DNA of 64,000 nucleotides, taken from Tetrastigma voinierianum (Eukaryota; Streptophyta; Magnoliopsida; Vitales; Vitaceae). The notes beneath the pieces are model-generated. The model was not told where the DNA came from. It worked only from the letters and a program-made list of their open reading frames with translations, and did not search any database. The translations under genes and the position numbers were made by a program. Positions 12,857 to 24,479 of this stretch are shown piece by piece; positions within the stretch are counted from its first letter, which is position 1, and each line of letters opens with the position of its first letter. The stretch spans positions 310,001-374,000 of the forward strand of contig JAEQBH010002960.1 in assembly GCA_016808115.1 (NCBI GenBank). The letters are read 5' to 3'.

Positions 12857-15626
12857 ACAGACACCCCAAAACCCGGGGTCCCGTTGACCAATCGTCAACT
12901 CAAGGAAACCCGTGTGTGTCTCAGTATCATGAGACCCATGCTTGAGTAAAATGACCCATCAGGCCTATCATTCATACTCATTCCATAATGGTTACAAGAC
13001 TATTAAGCATTTCTATGTGATCCAAGAGTTATTACATCACCTTAATTACAAAACATATATTAACACTAGTTCATTCCAATATATACATAAACAAGAATCA
13101 AGCGCCATACCGGTCAGCTTTCCATAATCCCGGCCCTAAGGAGTGCTATCTGGCTCGTACCGTCCCGCACTGTCCCGTAATTCGAAAGGGGGTCCCACGA
13201 CGTGGGTGAGCTAATGCCCAAGAGATAAATCCTACAAGTACGGCCCTCCACCGGCAGCGCATACAAATGATCATTATTTGATACCAAACCAACAACCAAT
13301 CCGTGCATACATGTGTCAGTCTCTATCATGGAAAATCTACATGCATGTATGAGACGACACCTACATGCCCTAACGGTCAACCTCCGACCCACCATCCAAT
13401 GCAAGTTCCAACGGAATCAATACTAAGTCAGCCCGACCCATCTCACAACCCATAGTCTAGCGCGATGGATGATGACCATTTCGTGTCTTTTCGGGAAACA
13501 TAACTTTTCGGTCTCACCGCGGCCCTTACACCTTCGACATTTTTCTAAGCCACCTGGATACGCCGTCTGAACTGTGTTCTCAAAGTTTTTCACCCGAGGG
13601 GGTATCTATCCCCACTTGCTACGCCCTCGACACATTTCATTTTCCATTTTCATTTAACACTGTGGAACTGAATTGGACTTCGTCCCATTCCCAAGCCCAC
13701 ACGATTCGACACCAAATGCGTTGCCAAATCGCATCATGTACGCACTCTCATGTATCGTGGTGTTACCGCACACCAATGCAATGCAATTTGTGTCACTGAA
13801 CTCAAATCCATGACCAATGTATGAAGACCTCTACATGGACATTCTACACCGTACACTAGTGTGTGCTATGAACACTCATGTCTAATGCATACAACATTTC
13901 ATATATTCAGCTCAGCATCAACAAACATGCGCCATGTTAATATTCCACACATTCAAATCGCATCAAGCATAAGCATGCACTACATCTTTTCTATCATTCA
14001 GTTCATTCATATCAACACATCTTCAAGCATGTATTAACATAATTCCCACCATTACTTAGGCAAGTAATGCCAAAACATTCTGCATGTTAGTCATGCATGG
14101 AAGCCCAAAAATTCAGCAAGTTTTTCATGCATACAATAATACACCAAACTAAGTTTTCTTTGATCTAAAAACCGAAAAGATTCTACATGTTAGTCATGCA
14201 TGAAAGCCAGGAAATTCGGCATGTTTTTCATTCATACAATAATACACCAAACTCGAATTTCTCTGCCTAAAACCTGTAACATTCTCGCATGTTAGTCATG
14301 CATACAATAATACACCAAACTGAAGTTTTTCGGACTAAACACTCCAAAACATTCTGCATGTTAGTCGCGCATAAATTTCAGAAAATTTCGCATGTTTTTC
14401 ATGCATACAATAATACCCCAACCAGTTTTGATCTAAAACCAAAAGATTCTACATGTTAGTCATGCATGAAAGTCCAGGAAATTCTGCATGTTTTTCATTC
14501 ACACAATACACCAACTGAATTTCTTTCTACCTAAAACTCCGTAACATTCTTGCATGTTAGTCATGCATACAATAATACACCAAACTGGTGCTTTGATCTA
14601 AACACCCAAACATTCTCAGACATGTTAGTCATGCATGGAAGCCTAGGAAAATTCTCGCATGTTTTTCATGCATAATAATACCCCAAACCGGGAAGTTTTC
14701 TTTGGATCTAAAAACCCAAAAGATTCTCACGCGAATGCGTATGGAAAGCCCTGCAAATTGCATGTTTTCATTCATACACACACCAACCGAATTTCGCCTT
14801 AAAACCTGTAACATTCCGCATGTTAGTCATGCATACAATAATACACCAAACTGAGTTTTCAGTCCCAAAGACAAAAAACAGTAATGCATAACATCACAAA
14901 TTCATCCCAAACCCGTAAAATTCAAAGATGGACAACATCACACCAAGATGTTATTCATTCAAACAATCACATAGCAAACTCAACCAAATGCCATTTCCAT
15001 GGCCCCAAACACAAATAACCAAAGAGGAAAGATCCTCACCTCTTGAAGTGTAGGACCAGTTCGAGATCCACCCAACTTCAAAACAATGGGGAAAAGCTCC
15101 TTTTCTTTTCTTTCTTTCTTTTTCTTTCTTTCTTTTCTTTTCTTCTCCTCTTCTACGAATTGTTTGGAATTCTTCTCCTCCAACTCCAAAGCTGGTTTGA
15201 CCTAGGTAGGAGTACACCTAACACAAATTTGTTTGACACTTGGTCAACTCAAGACCAAGTGTTCTCCATGCCACAATTTAGCCCACTGATGCTCAGGTAC
15301 GAGGGCGGCTCGACATTCGCCCCACCCAACTCATGCAATCCTATGGGAGATGACACTCTACCACCTTACGCTGCCGTCTCTCACGCAAGTTGCCACATGG
15401 CACCCCATGGCTCGCCCGTCTGGCCCTCGGGCACGCGCAAAACCGATGGGCCCCACCACGCAGCTGCCGGGCTCAACTGGGGATTTCATGAGACGATTCT
15501 AACTACGCTGATCCGCTTTCACATCCGATGCCTGCAGAAGACCTAGGTTTTGTCTCACCGCCCGCTGTAGCAATTCACCGATTCGCCATTTTCGTAAAAG
15601 AAAAAACGCTTTTCCCGGGTTTCACA
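12857..15626 (-). repeat. 5' LTR of element 1 (complete, ~2.77 kb)
   Basis: The left end has CACCCCAAAACCCGGGGTCC, equivalent to TGTGACGCCCC in the other LTRs but mutated at the first bases. The right end is GGGTTTCACA. It contains the block GTGAGCTAATGC shared by all LTRs here, the ~100-bp array (14058-14850), and a pyrimidine tract near 15100. It is the better preserved of the two LTRs of element 1. Confidence 0.85.
14058..14850. repeat. Tandem array of ~100-bp units inside the element 1 5' LTR
   Basis: Partner of the array at 2160-2960, with about eight units built on the same TGCATGTTAGTCATGCAT core. Differences between units and between the two LTRs are concentrated at CTG/CAG positions, for example ATTCTGCATG, ATTCTCGCATG and ATTCCGCATG. 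Confidence 0.85.
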
Positions 15627-17850
15627 CAACAAATACTAAATTCAAAAAACAAGAATTATTTTCAAAGAACACAAAAATAAGATTTCATATGGAAAATCAA
15701 GTTTTCAAGAACGCAAAACAAAACTAAACAAGTCCTTATTTGTTTTTTTTTTTTTTATATTCGGAGATTGATTACCAAGAAATAGAAACATTCTTTCATC
15801 CCTAAATCAGTTTGATGAATAAATCCAATCCTTTCAAGTCACACCAATAATTTATCTACTTGTACAAAATAAAGTGTTCTTTTGAAGTGTTTTTAAGTTA
15901 CAAAATATTGAAGTGTTTTGTTAAAGTAAACTCATTTAAAAAAAAATGTTCAGAGCATATATAAAAAGAGAATTTACCTGTTAAAATAATAAATAATGAA
16001 AAAGTATCTTATTTTACTCAATTACCTTCAAGAATTATATATAATAATATTAAAAATCCCTTGTCTACTTACAACACAAGAAATAAATTCTCATTAGGAA
16101 AATCCATTTTCAGTTTAAAAACTTTGTGATTTAGGAAAATTACAGATTATGTAAACCAATTTATGGTTAGGCTTATAGAAATATGTGTAACAATCTTTAA
16201 ATTTGATCAAAATAATTAAAGGATTAAAATTTTTTACTAGCTCAAAATTTAAAAATAATGTCAATGGCATAAGGATAATTTGAAAGAGCTATGAAAGTTT
16301 TACTTTAATAAAAAAAAAAAAATAGACGGTCTTGTTTCATGAAATAAGTTCATGTTTTTGTATATGAATACATTTGTGGAAGAAAGTGGTTTCCAACTCG
16401 TATATTTGGAAAATTTTAATTACCTGTTCCTTTATCCTTATTATATGATGAATATTTCCCTCTCACTACAGCAAAGTCCTTCCACAAGCCTGCCGTGAGG
16501 GTTGGGCTTATTTGAGCTTTTTTTTATTAAAAAAAGTAAAAAAATCCTCCTATCCTAGAGAATCGCCTAAAATAAAACAATAAAACTTCCTTTTATATCA
16601 CTATCAAAAGAAAGCTCATACTAAATGGTTGTCGCTTGATAGTCATCCACGAGGTCCACACTATTTTTTTTTTATTTTTCTTCAAAAATTTATTTCATTC
16701 CACTTTTAGACTCTATTTTTCTATGTATTTTCTTTTAGGTTGCTACACAATATAATTGATATAAAAAAAAAAATCATCATAATTTTATAACGGTAGTGGT
16801 TTTTGTCATTTATTATAAAGGAGAAAGAAAATGGATAATGAGTATTTGTATCATTTAACTTTTACACTTTTTAAATTTACCCTTAAAATTTATACTTTTT
16901 GAAAATAATATTTGACACTGTAGTATCACATAACATTTTTTTTTTTTAATCCTCATTATTTTTCTATTTTACTTTTATATTTTTATTTATTTATAAGACT
17001 TTTGAGTCAAAACAATGAACAAAATATCGATAATTACTTCTGATATATTCCAGATTGATTTTACAGATATATCAAAAATATCTAGAATATCGGGGTGAAT
17101 ATTTTGACAAAAATATCACAAAGTCAAAATTAATAAAAATACTTAAATTCATGTAAATACTCATTGAACTATAAAAGCATATAAATAGTTGAAATATACA
17201 CTTATCAAAACAATATTCATTATAATTTATCGGTAAAATTCAAGATTATAATAAGAATTTAAAACCAAAACAAGCACTCGATGCTACTCCATTACATTAT
17301 TCGACGGCAGATCCCACTACGAAGATAATATTCATAATAAAGATCTTCAAAATATCAGATAAATCACAAAAGAAAACACTCGGTAGCTAACGAATGATTT
17401 GCATTTGAATAGCCAGAAAAGATCAGACGATTTTACGTGATTTATGTAATTTTTCTAATGTAAGAATACTAATGATACTTTACTCAATTATTTCTTAAAT
17501 GCGACATGCTCCATGCAAATGTTATCTTCACTGAAAATCGTGATTTTTCCTCATTTTTCTACCTAAAATCACGATTTTACCGATTTTCCTCCGATATATT
17601 TTTCCTTTACTTTTTCTTCTCTACACAATAAACCGCATTTCAACATATACAAATAAAACCGATTTTTCGTCCCCGCCAAATAGCTTACTTCAACGTACTC
17701 GAAAGATTTACTAAGGTACAATTTTTGCGTCACGATCATAAAAGAGAAAGGTAATGTGACAAGTTTTAGAGAAAGTTAGGTGAATCAGTATAATTTGATC
17801 AATGGTGACTCTGTGGTTTTTTCTTATTTGCATGATAGTTTTTGATTTTT
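15627..17850. other. AT-rich intergenic DNA, no gene recognised
   Basis: Long A and T runs and no frame with a recognisable family. The only structure I see is a short hairpin at 17534-17578. Confidence 0.55.
17534..17578. repeat. Perfect 14-bp inverted repeat
   Basis: AAAATCGTGATTTT (17534-17547) and its exact reverse complement AAAATCACGATTTT (17565-17578) are separated by 17 nt. There is no gene next to it, so a terminator or element-end role cannot be claimed. Confidence 0.7.
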
Positions 17851-18560
17851 CACTTAAACAGTCTTAGGGAGGGATCACTTTACCCGCAATTTCTTATTTT
17901 CTGTTTTTAAGGTTCGCTGGTTTTTGCCTTTCTTTTTCGGTGTAATTAGAATCTGTTTGTGAGCCCTTTTGTTTGGCTTGAGTGGTGCCCGTAAAAAGCA
18001 TGACATAAGATTCAACCATTTTCTCATTTTCTCATCTGTTTTTCTCTTCCCTGGTTCTTCTCTCTCTGTTTTTTCCTTTTCCTCAATCTTCCCTTCTTCT
18101 TGTTTCTGCATTTCTTTCTTTCTTCCTGCAGAAACAACTAAAATTAGGAGACACCTGCTGGAAGAGTGCTGCCAGCGATTTCGTCTCGGAGCAGTGACCC
18201 AGACGTATCATTATACTTTGTTGTTGCTGAATGACTATTGTTTAATATTGAATTTGTGATTTAGATTTTGTTCAAATCGATTAAATTCTCATGAAGAAGT
18301 CATACTGGAAGCATCCCATGGCCTTTTTTTTGTGGATTGGAGTGGTACATGGTGGGTTTAACATTAAATTTGTTTTGTTCTTGTTATCCTTAAAAAGTTC
18401 ATACCAAAATAAGTAAATCTCAATATCATTAGTTACAAGCTAACCTCTCTCCTACTTAAAACAAGCAGACGAGTGAATATGTTCTAGCAGATTTGAGGTA
18501 TCTTTCTGATAGTGATAAACCACAAACACCCATTTGAAAATTACAAGACTCCTCTCACAA

Positions 18561-18978
18561 ATGTTTCGAGAGCTTGAGTTGAGTTGGGGTTAAACCTTGC
18601 TATAGTTCACAAACTTAAGTACGCAACATCAATGTTTTGAGCTTGAATTTCTATATAGACTGAGAGCTTGAGCTGGGGTGAAACAGTGCTATAGTTCACA
18701 AACTTAAGTGTAGATACAGCTTGGGAAAAAGTGATAGAGCCTTGTGGTCTTGAGGCCTAGGTCACCCACCACACTATACTCATAATCATAGCAGGAAACA
18801 TAGAATGGGCATTTTGGCTTATGGGCAATCTTTTTTTCCATATATGCTTAGTACCTAAGTTAACTCATTTGCCTTTTCATGTTATGTGAAACACCTTCTT
18901 TTTCATATCATCATCACCACTATGTATGTTTTTCAGGCTTCTGTTTCTTATTGTATCAAGAGAATACAATAAGCATTT
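18561..18978. repeat. ~420-bp tandem duplication, copy 1
   Basis: Starts at AGAGCTTGAGTTGAGTTGGG and ends at AATACAATAAGCATTTTC. The second copy follows immediately at 18979-19406. The copies are highly similar, with scattered substitutions and short indels. They lie just upstream of the O-glucosyltransferase remnant and may be intronic. Confidence 0.85.
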
Positions 18979-19406
18979 TCTATATAGACTGAGATCTTGA
19001 GCTGGGGTGAAACAGTGCTATAGTTCACAAACTTAACTATGCAACATCAATGTTTTGAGCTTGAATTTCTATATAGACTGAGAGCTTGAGCTCGGGTGAA
19101 ACGGTGCTATAGTTCACAAACTTAAGTGTAGATACAGCTTGGGAAAAAGTGACAGAGCCTTGTGGTCTTGAGATCAGTCACCCACTCTGCACACACTATA
19201 CTCATAATCAAATAGCAGGGAAACATAAAATGGGCATTTTGGCTTCTTATGGCTACAATCTTTTTCCATATGCTTAGTACCTAAGTTAACTAATTTGCCT
19301 TTTTATGTTATGTGAAACACCTTCTTTTTCCTATCATCATCACCCCTATGTTTGTTTTTCTGGCTTCTGTTTCTTATTGTATCCATGAGAATACAATAAG
19401 CATTTT
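18979..19406. repeat. ~420-bp tandem duplication, copy 2
   Basis: Head-to-tail copy of 18561-18978, including the shared blocks GTGCTATAGTTCACAAACTT, GTGTAGATACAGCTTGGG and the same closing AATACAATAAGCATTTTC. Confidence 0.85.
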
Positions 19407-19799
19407 CTTTTTGGCAAGCATCTAAGAATTGTTGGTACTAATAGAACATCCAGAGAATACTTTTCGGATACTTCTTCTTTACATATGTGAATTTCGCTTT
19501 GCAGTTCTGTACATCTAAGCATTTTCTAGCACTTAGTTGTTTGTGGTTTGCAGTTCTGAAGACTTGTGTATGGGGCTTGCTAGACTATTTGTAGAGTTTG
19601 AAAACAAGGTTATATTCTATATGTGTGAGTATTTGCTTGTCCTGAATTTTTTTATAATTTTGTTTATTTTTTAACCCAGAATTATATTTTATTATGAATT
19701 CCTACCCTTGCTTGAAGTTTTTCTTTGTTGTGAATAGGTTTATTGAGTGATGTATTATTTTTCATCTTATGAATTATTACATTTTGGATATATGATTCT

Positions 19800-20340
19800 G
19801 CAGGAAAAATTAATGGTCAATGCGCTACAATTTCTTCAATTGATGTGCAGCAAGGAAACACATTCTTCCCGGTTGCTGTATGAAAGAGGGTAACAATAGA
19901 ACGAAATGGATACGCAGAGAACCCTATGCTTATTGGAAGGGCAACATCTATATGTGCCTAGTCAAAAACAGCTCTAGATTCCGATATCAACCAAATCACA
20001 GACTAGCATGCTCAGATTTTTCTGAAATAAATATTCATGATTCTAGATCCCAATCTTTTCAGTCTACATGCAATGATGGATACGTCAGTTTGCAGGACTG
20101 GGTCTGAAGAGACTAGTAATGGATTCAAAGGTCTAGATTTATGTGTCATAACAAATGGTGAAAAAATGCTCCATTTTGGAGAAAAATTCGAGACTTTTTT
20201 TCTTGTGTTTAAGTTCTGATCATGACCCGTTATTTCACTTTGGCATAATTGATATCTAGATACAAGATCTACGTAGAGGGAATCACATTGTCAGTGAGTG
20301 AAAAATACTTTCTAAGTTGTAATAGAGGTGAACCTAGACG
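19800..20340 (+). pseudogene. Remnant of a Rumi-type (CAP10) protein O-glucosyltransferase gene
   Basis: Two signatures of the plant O-glucosyltransferase Rumi family (CAP10/DUF821) are clear. One is KEGNNRTKW followed by REPYAYWKGN near 19883-19945. The other is RYKIYVEG followed by SVSEKYFLSCN near 20258-20320. Between them, LQDWV and, in another frame, EETSNGFKGLDL match the QDWV/GFK region that normally precedes RYKIY. In this family the domain transfers glucose to protein serine in the secretory pathway. The stretch after YWKGN is unlike the family, frames change between blocks, and the N-terminal and C-terminal thirds of the domain are absent. An intron boundary is plausible before 20257 (CTAG). 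This is a fragment, not a working gene. Confidence 0.75.
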
Positions 20341-20819
20341 GCTATTCTCTAAGGTGATAAGGCTGACCGAGAGAGGAAGACTATGTTGTTGCTGGGGCAT
20401 TCCTATTCTGCTGAAGGATATTATTGCTGCGACTAAGGACAAGATGAACGCAACAGCTGGGTCATTTGCTCTACTTAAATCTGCGTTGGTTCATGCTACA
20501 TCTCATCACTGTTGTGCCTAGAACTGGCCAAGGTCGGATAAGTTAGGATAAAAAAACTAAGTTTTTTGGCTTATATTTTGGTTCTCATCCTCCTCCCCAG
20601 AAAAGTCCAGTAAACATGTACAGTTATTGATGAATGGATAGAAGTTATATAAACTATACCCAATTGTATTCTTTCAATTCTGAGAAATGAAAAAGCTTTT
20701 CTGTATGTGTAGTAGAACTTGTTTTCTCCTGGCAATTTTCTATTGTCGGAAAGTAGATTTTTCTCTCTGATATGATATACATAAAGATTATCCAAAAGCC
20801 CTCAATCATCAATGGAATC

Positions 20820-20822
<3 letters not shown>

Positions 20823-20852
<30 letters not shown>
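20823..20852. repeat. (TA)n microsatellite
   Basis: About 15 TA units in AT-rich intergenic sequence. Confidence 0.95.
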
Positions 20853-20857
<5 letters not shown>

Positions 20858-21650
20858 CACTAGATGGTAATCTACTTCCAAGTTGAATGAGTGGTGAAAT
20901 CTAGTTAATACAGTAATGTCCATCCATACCCATGTCTCCACACTATTTCTCCTTCTTCTAGTCTTACCACTTTCTGCCAAAGTAATTGTTTCAAAAAGGA
21001 TAGAGGACAATTCTTTTTGAAAAGGAGGATTCAATCAAATTAGAACTATGTTCACAAGAAAAAGGCACTCCCTTTGTCTCACATTGGTTAGAAATTATAA
21101 GGTGTGAACAATAATTCATTAATCAATTAGAATCTAGTCAATTGAAGGAATTGCATGATCATTTGTCATTGGTTGGTATGAATCTAGATCTCCCTTGTTT
21201 AGATTATTGTAAAGAGACCATTGATGAGAAAATTGATCATTATCCCAAAAAGTAATCGAGGGAACATAATGTTAAACATAAGATGTTACCGCCTAATCGA
21301 TAAAAAATGGAAATGTATCCAAGTACCTCCCAAGTTTTTGATATTGAGCTGTTTATGTATAGTTTCCAAGATATGAAATTTGCTCTTTCAAATCAAAAGT
21401 TACTATATATATTGATTGGAAAAGTGTTGATTAATGAATCACTAATATTGCATTATCACAAAAAAAAAAAAGTAAAAAGGAAAAAAAATTATTTCAATGT
21501 CATAGACAAGATTACATTTATAATGACAAAATAGATTATTTGCTCACATAAAAATATAAAAGCCATTTGAAATAAGTAACACATAAATAAAACGAGATGA
21601 ATGTTGAATTTTTCTAATTTATCATGAGTGCTCATTTTATTCCTCTTACA
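20853..21650. other. Intergenic DNA, no gene recognised
   Basis: AT-rich sequence between the O-glucosyltransferase remnant and the 3' end of the LRR-RLP pseudogene. I see no motif, repeat or coding stretch I can name. The part next to 21658 would be the 3' flank of the RLP gene. Confidence 0.5.
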
Positions 21651-21657
21651 ATCATCT

Positions 21658-24401
21658 TCACATGAACGTTTTATCAATAATCCACACAAGCCATTCAGGT
21701 TTTCCAATTAAGAAAATGAGACAACCAAGAGAAAACCCACTTACCAGTCCACATCCATATCCCATCAATGTGATTTTCCAATCAAATCGACTTTCAAACT
21801 CTGCTTCTATTTCTTGTGAAGGCTCTAGTACTTCCTCAGTTGTACATCTCTTCGATAATGGAAATCCACATAATCCCGGGTTTCCATAGTATGAATCATT
21901 TCTAAATGTTTGAAATTGGCTGCCTTGAGGTATAAAACCAGTAAGATGATTTTGAGAAAGATTCAAAACTTCAAGAAATGTCAAACTTGTTAGTTCTTGA
22001 GGAATTTTCCCACTTTAAATATGGAAAGAAAGGTCAACATTCAAGATCTTCATATTTTTTGAAAGATAATGAATGTGTCTTATATGAGTTACAGACAAAG
22101 CTCGGTACTCGAATGAATTAAGATTCCCAATGCACTTTGAATCTCTCCTTGGAATTTATTGTTGAGTCAAACAATTGTTGTGAAAGTATTCAGATTTTCA
22201 CAAATTCCATCTCTAACTCATTGTCACTCACTGTAATAACTTTCATATGTCCTCATAGTATCTTCTCTTGTCACATTGCCTTCATCGATATTCATTGTTG
22301 CTTTCAAACTTCTCAAATACATTTCAGGCAAGTGGCCCTCGAAATCATTTTGAGAAAGATCAATGATTCTTAGACTCATGAATGGGGATTTGATTTTTGA
22401 AAACCCTATATGACCATGGAAATGATTGTTTAAAATGTGCTAACTTGTAATCTCGAAGAGCTCCCAACCAATTTTAAACGTGATTACGATTTATATTTCG
22501 CCTTAACTTCAAGTTCTCTACAAATGATCAAAGATCATGCATCAGCCTCCAATCGGACACCACGTCAAGACTGAAAGAATCATTCTTCAAAATGTTTATA
22601 TAAGATGTCATGAAATTTGATTTTTCGTGAATTCAAATCAAAGAGATCTTGCTAAATTTCCAAACATCATACAGTTACATGCCACCAAAGTTGTTATGAG
22701 ACAAGTCAAGAATGCCCATGGACCTCACTTTGCAAATCAACGGTGAGATTTCTCCACTCAATTTGTTATGGGAGACTGAAAAGAAAAATGTAGAATTTGG
22801 AGGAGTAGGAAGTGGTCCTTGCAGCAAGTTGGAATGAAGATCTAGAGCATTCATCTAATTCATGGAAGCATCTCAAACCCACTTATGGAGTTATAAGAGA
22901 GATTCAAGTAGCTCTAATGTATTCTTTCCCATCGCTCCAAGAAAACATTCCACCACCGCCAAGGCGTGGAAAGGCCTGTAGCCTGAATGTCGGGTAACAA
23001 GGAGTTGGAAATGAAATGGACATGGTCAATGAGAGCAATGCTGCTGAAAGATCATATCAGGTGGGCATTATAAGTTTTTCAAACTTGCTTGTTTCCAGAA
23101 CACCACTGCTATTTTGAAAAAGTTAAGATGGAAGGTTCACAGTTCAAATATTGAAGTTGAATTGACCTGTTAAATTTATCTATACTCAAATCAATAAACT
23201 CTAATGAATCAAATTAAATCAATTATAATCTAGTGAATGTTACATCGAGATCTAACTCTACCAATGATGGCAGAGTATACAACCAAGATGGTATTATTGT
23301 CCTATTGAACAATTATACTGTAAGCGCACAAAGGATAGACTTGAAAACCCATATACAGAAGAAGGAATAGGTCCTTCTAGCTGATTATCATAGAAGTCTA
23401 ACACATGAAGGTTTGTTAGATTTCTAATTGATGGTGGAATTTTACCACTAAAATGATTAGCATTGAGATTCAAGGAAGTGATTTGTGTGAGGTTCTCTAG
23501 AGAAGCAGGGATGGACCCTGAGAATTGGCAATTGGAGAGATCCAAAGTTTGTAAAGACTTTAGATTGCCCATTGAAGCTGGAAGTTCTCCACTGAAATTT
23601 GTGGATAATAAAGCCAAGTCGATAAGGGAATTGTTCTCACTGAATCGTGGGAAGTTTCCACCGAGGTTAGAATTTCCCCATAAGTCGAGAAGCTCGAGTT
23701 TCGGAAGATGAATGTCATTTTCAGGGAATCTCCCATGCAATCCACACCAGGAGAGATCTAGGGATATCAAAGAAGATCGATTTAGTAAGGAATTAGAAAC
23801 CAGTAGATGGATATACCTGAAAGGTGAAGCTTCTGCAACTTGGTTAAATTTTGAACCAGAGAATCAAAGCCATGCAGGGCAATGCCTGCCACTTGATAAT
23901 TCTGAGAGAGATCAAGTGAAACCAAGTTGGAGAGATGAGAGATTTCTGGAGAAATTAGCCTGGAAAATGAGAGTCGGAGTTGATGGCTGGCTGAGAACTA
24001 ATCAAACTAATAAATAGAGACTCCAAAGAAGTCGTTAAAAGGTGTTGCCTTTGAAGATGAGGAAAGCGGAAGAGGGCAGAGTTGGAATGGATGGTTCCAG
24101 AGAGCCAACTGCAACTGAGGTCGAGCTCGATCACATGGCCAGTCACCAAATCACAACTTACCCCATCCCATGAGCAGCAATCACTACCCTCCTTCCAATG
24201 CTTTGTTTTCGGATAAGAATTAATGCAATACCCAAACAAGGAATAGTGCATAATAGAAAATGAATTCTTGAGCTGGAGAAGAGTAAGGGTCTGGCCATGA
24301 GAGCAGAGTTTGGTGGAATTAGAGAAAGAGAAAGAGGAGGAAAGAAGGTGAGAGGATGAGAGAAAGAAAAGAAAACAAATCAGGAGGAGCTTAGACATCA
24401 T
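21658..24401 (-). pseudogene. Leucine-rich-repeat receptor-like protein (RLP) pseudogene, Cf-9/RLP12-like
   Basis: Start ATG at 24399-24401 (double ATG). The first ~27 residues form a signal peptide. The LRR N-terminal cap follows, with LCSHGQTLTLLQLKNSF, then CCSWDGVSCDLVTGHVIELDLS. A first shift breaks the frame after RFPHLQ (near 24050). LRR sequence then continues in another frame (~23960-23800), shifts again, and resumes at 23770-23294 with repeats such as LQTLDLSNCQFSGSIP. Degraded LRR blocks are visible at ~22760-22700 (HNKLSGEISP) and 22380-22230 (LRIIDLSQNDFEGHLP). The C-terminus (21984-21658) is coherent: NLSQNHLTGFIP, GNPGLCGFPLSKRC cap, acidic spacer, a ~23-residue membrane span and a short tail. 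RLPs act at the plasma membrane in defence or development and signal through partner kinases. This copy has several frameshifts and stops. Confidence 0.9.
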
Positions 24402-24461
24402 TATTCTTTCAAAGGCAATTGAGAGAGAGGAGCAAGTGAGAAATGGTGGTCAGAACACTCC

Positions 24462-24470
24462 TATTTATAA
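24462..24470 (-). promoter_or_regulatory. TATA box of the RLP pseudogene
   Basis: The minus strand reads TTATAAATA about 60 bp upstream of the ATG at 24401, a normal spacing for a plant core promoter with a short leader. A purine/pyrimidine-rich GAGAGAGAGGA stretch lies between TATA and ATG. Confidence 0.6.
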
Positions 24471-24479
24471 ACACATGAT

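Larger units (their letters stand above)
1276..15626 (-). mobile_element. Element 1: Ty3/gypsy chromovirus-like LTR retrotransposon with a nested solo LTR
   Basis: Two related long repeats (1276-3746 and 12857-15626) flank a broken gag-pol read on the minus strand. Reading 5' to 3' on that strand the order is: LTR, primer-binding site, gag, protease, RT, RNase H, integrase, chromodomain-like end, polypurine tract, LTR. That is the canonical chromovirus order. The internal region is about 9.1 kb, of which 4.1 kb is a later solo LTR (7791-11889). The left (3') LTR lacks the last ~400 bp present in the right copy, so no target duplication can be read. All frames carry many stops and shifts, so the element is dead or badly represented in the consensus. 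The Tekay/Del assignment rests on LTR size and the C-terminal domain and is an inference. Confidence 0.88.

Noticed and set aside
15627..15640. CAACA as target duplication for element 1
   Set aside because: The left LTR is truncated, and no matching pentamer could be tied to a real left terminus.
17875..18259. Opposed open frames in a CT-rich stretch (Lys/Glu-rich one way, Ser/Phe-rich the other)
   Set aside because: Low-complexity pyrimidine sequence. It might be a 5' leader or intron, but no family or splice evidence supports a coding exon.
20330..20520. Continuation of the O-glucosyltransferase frame after SCN
   Set aside because: The residues no longer resemble the family, so I did not extend the pseudogene through it.
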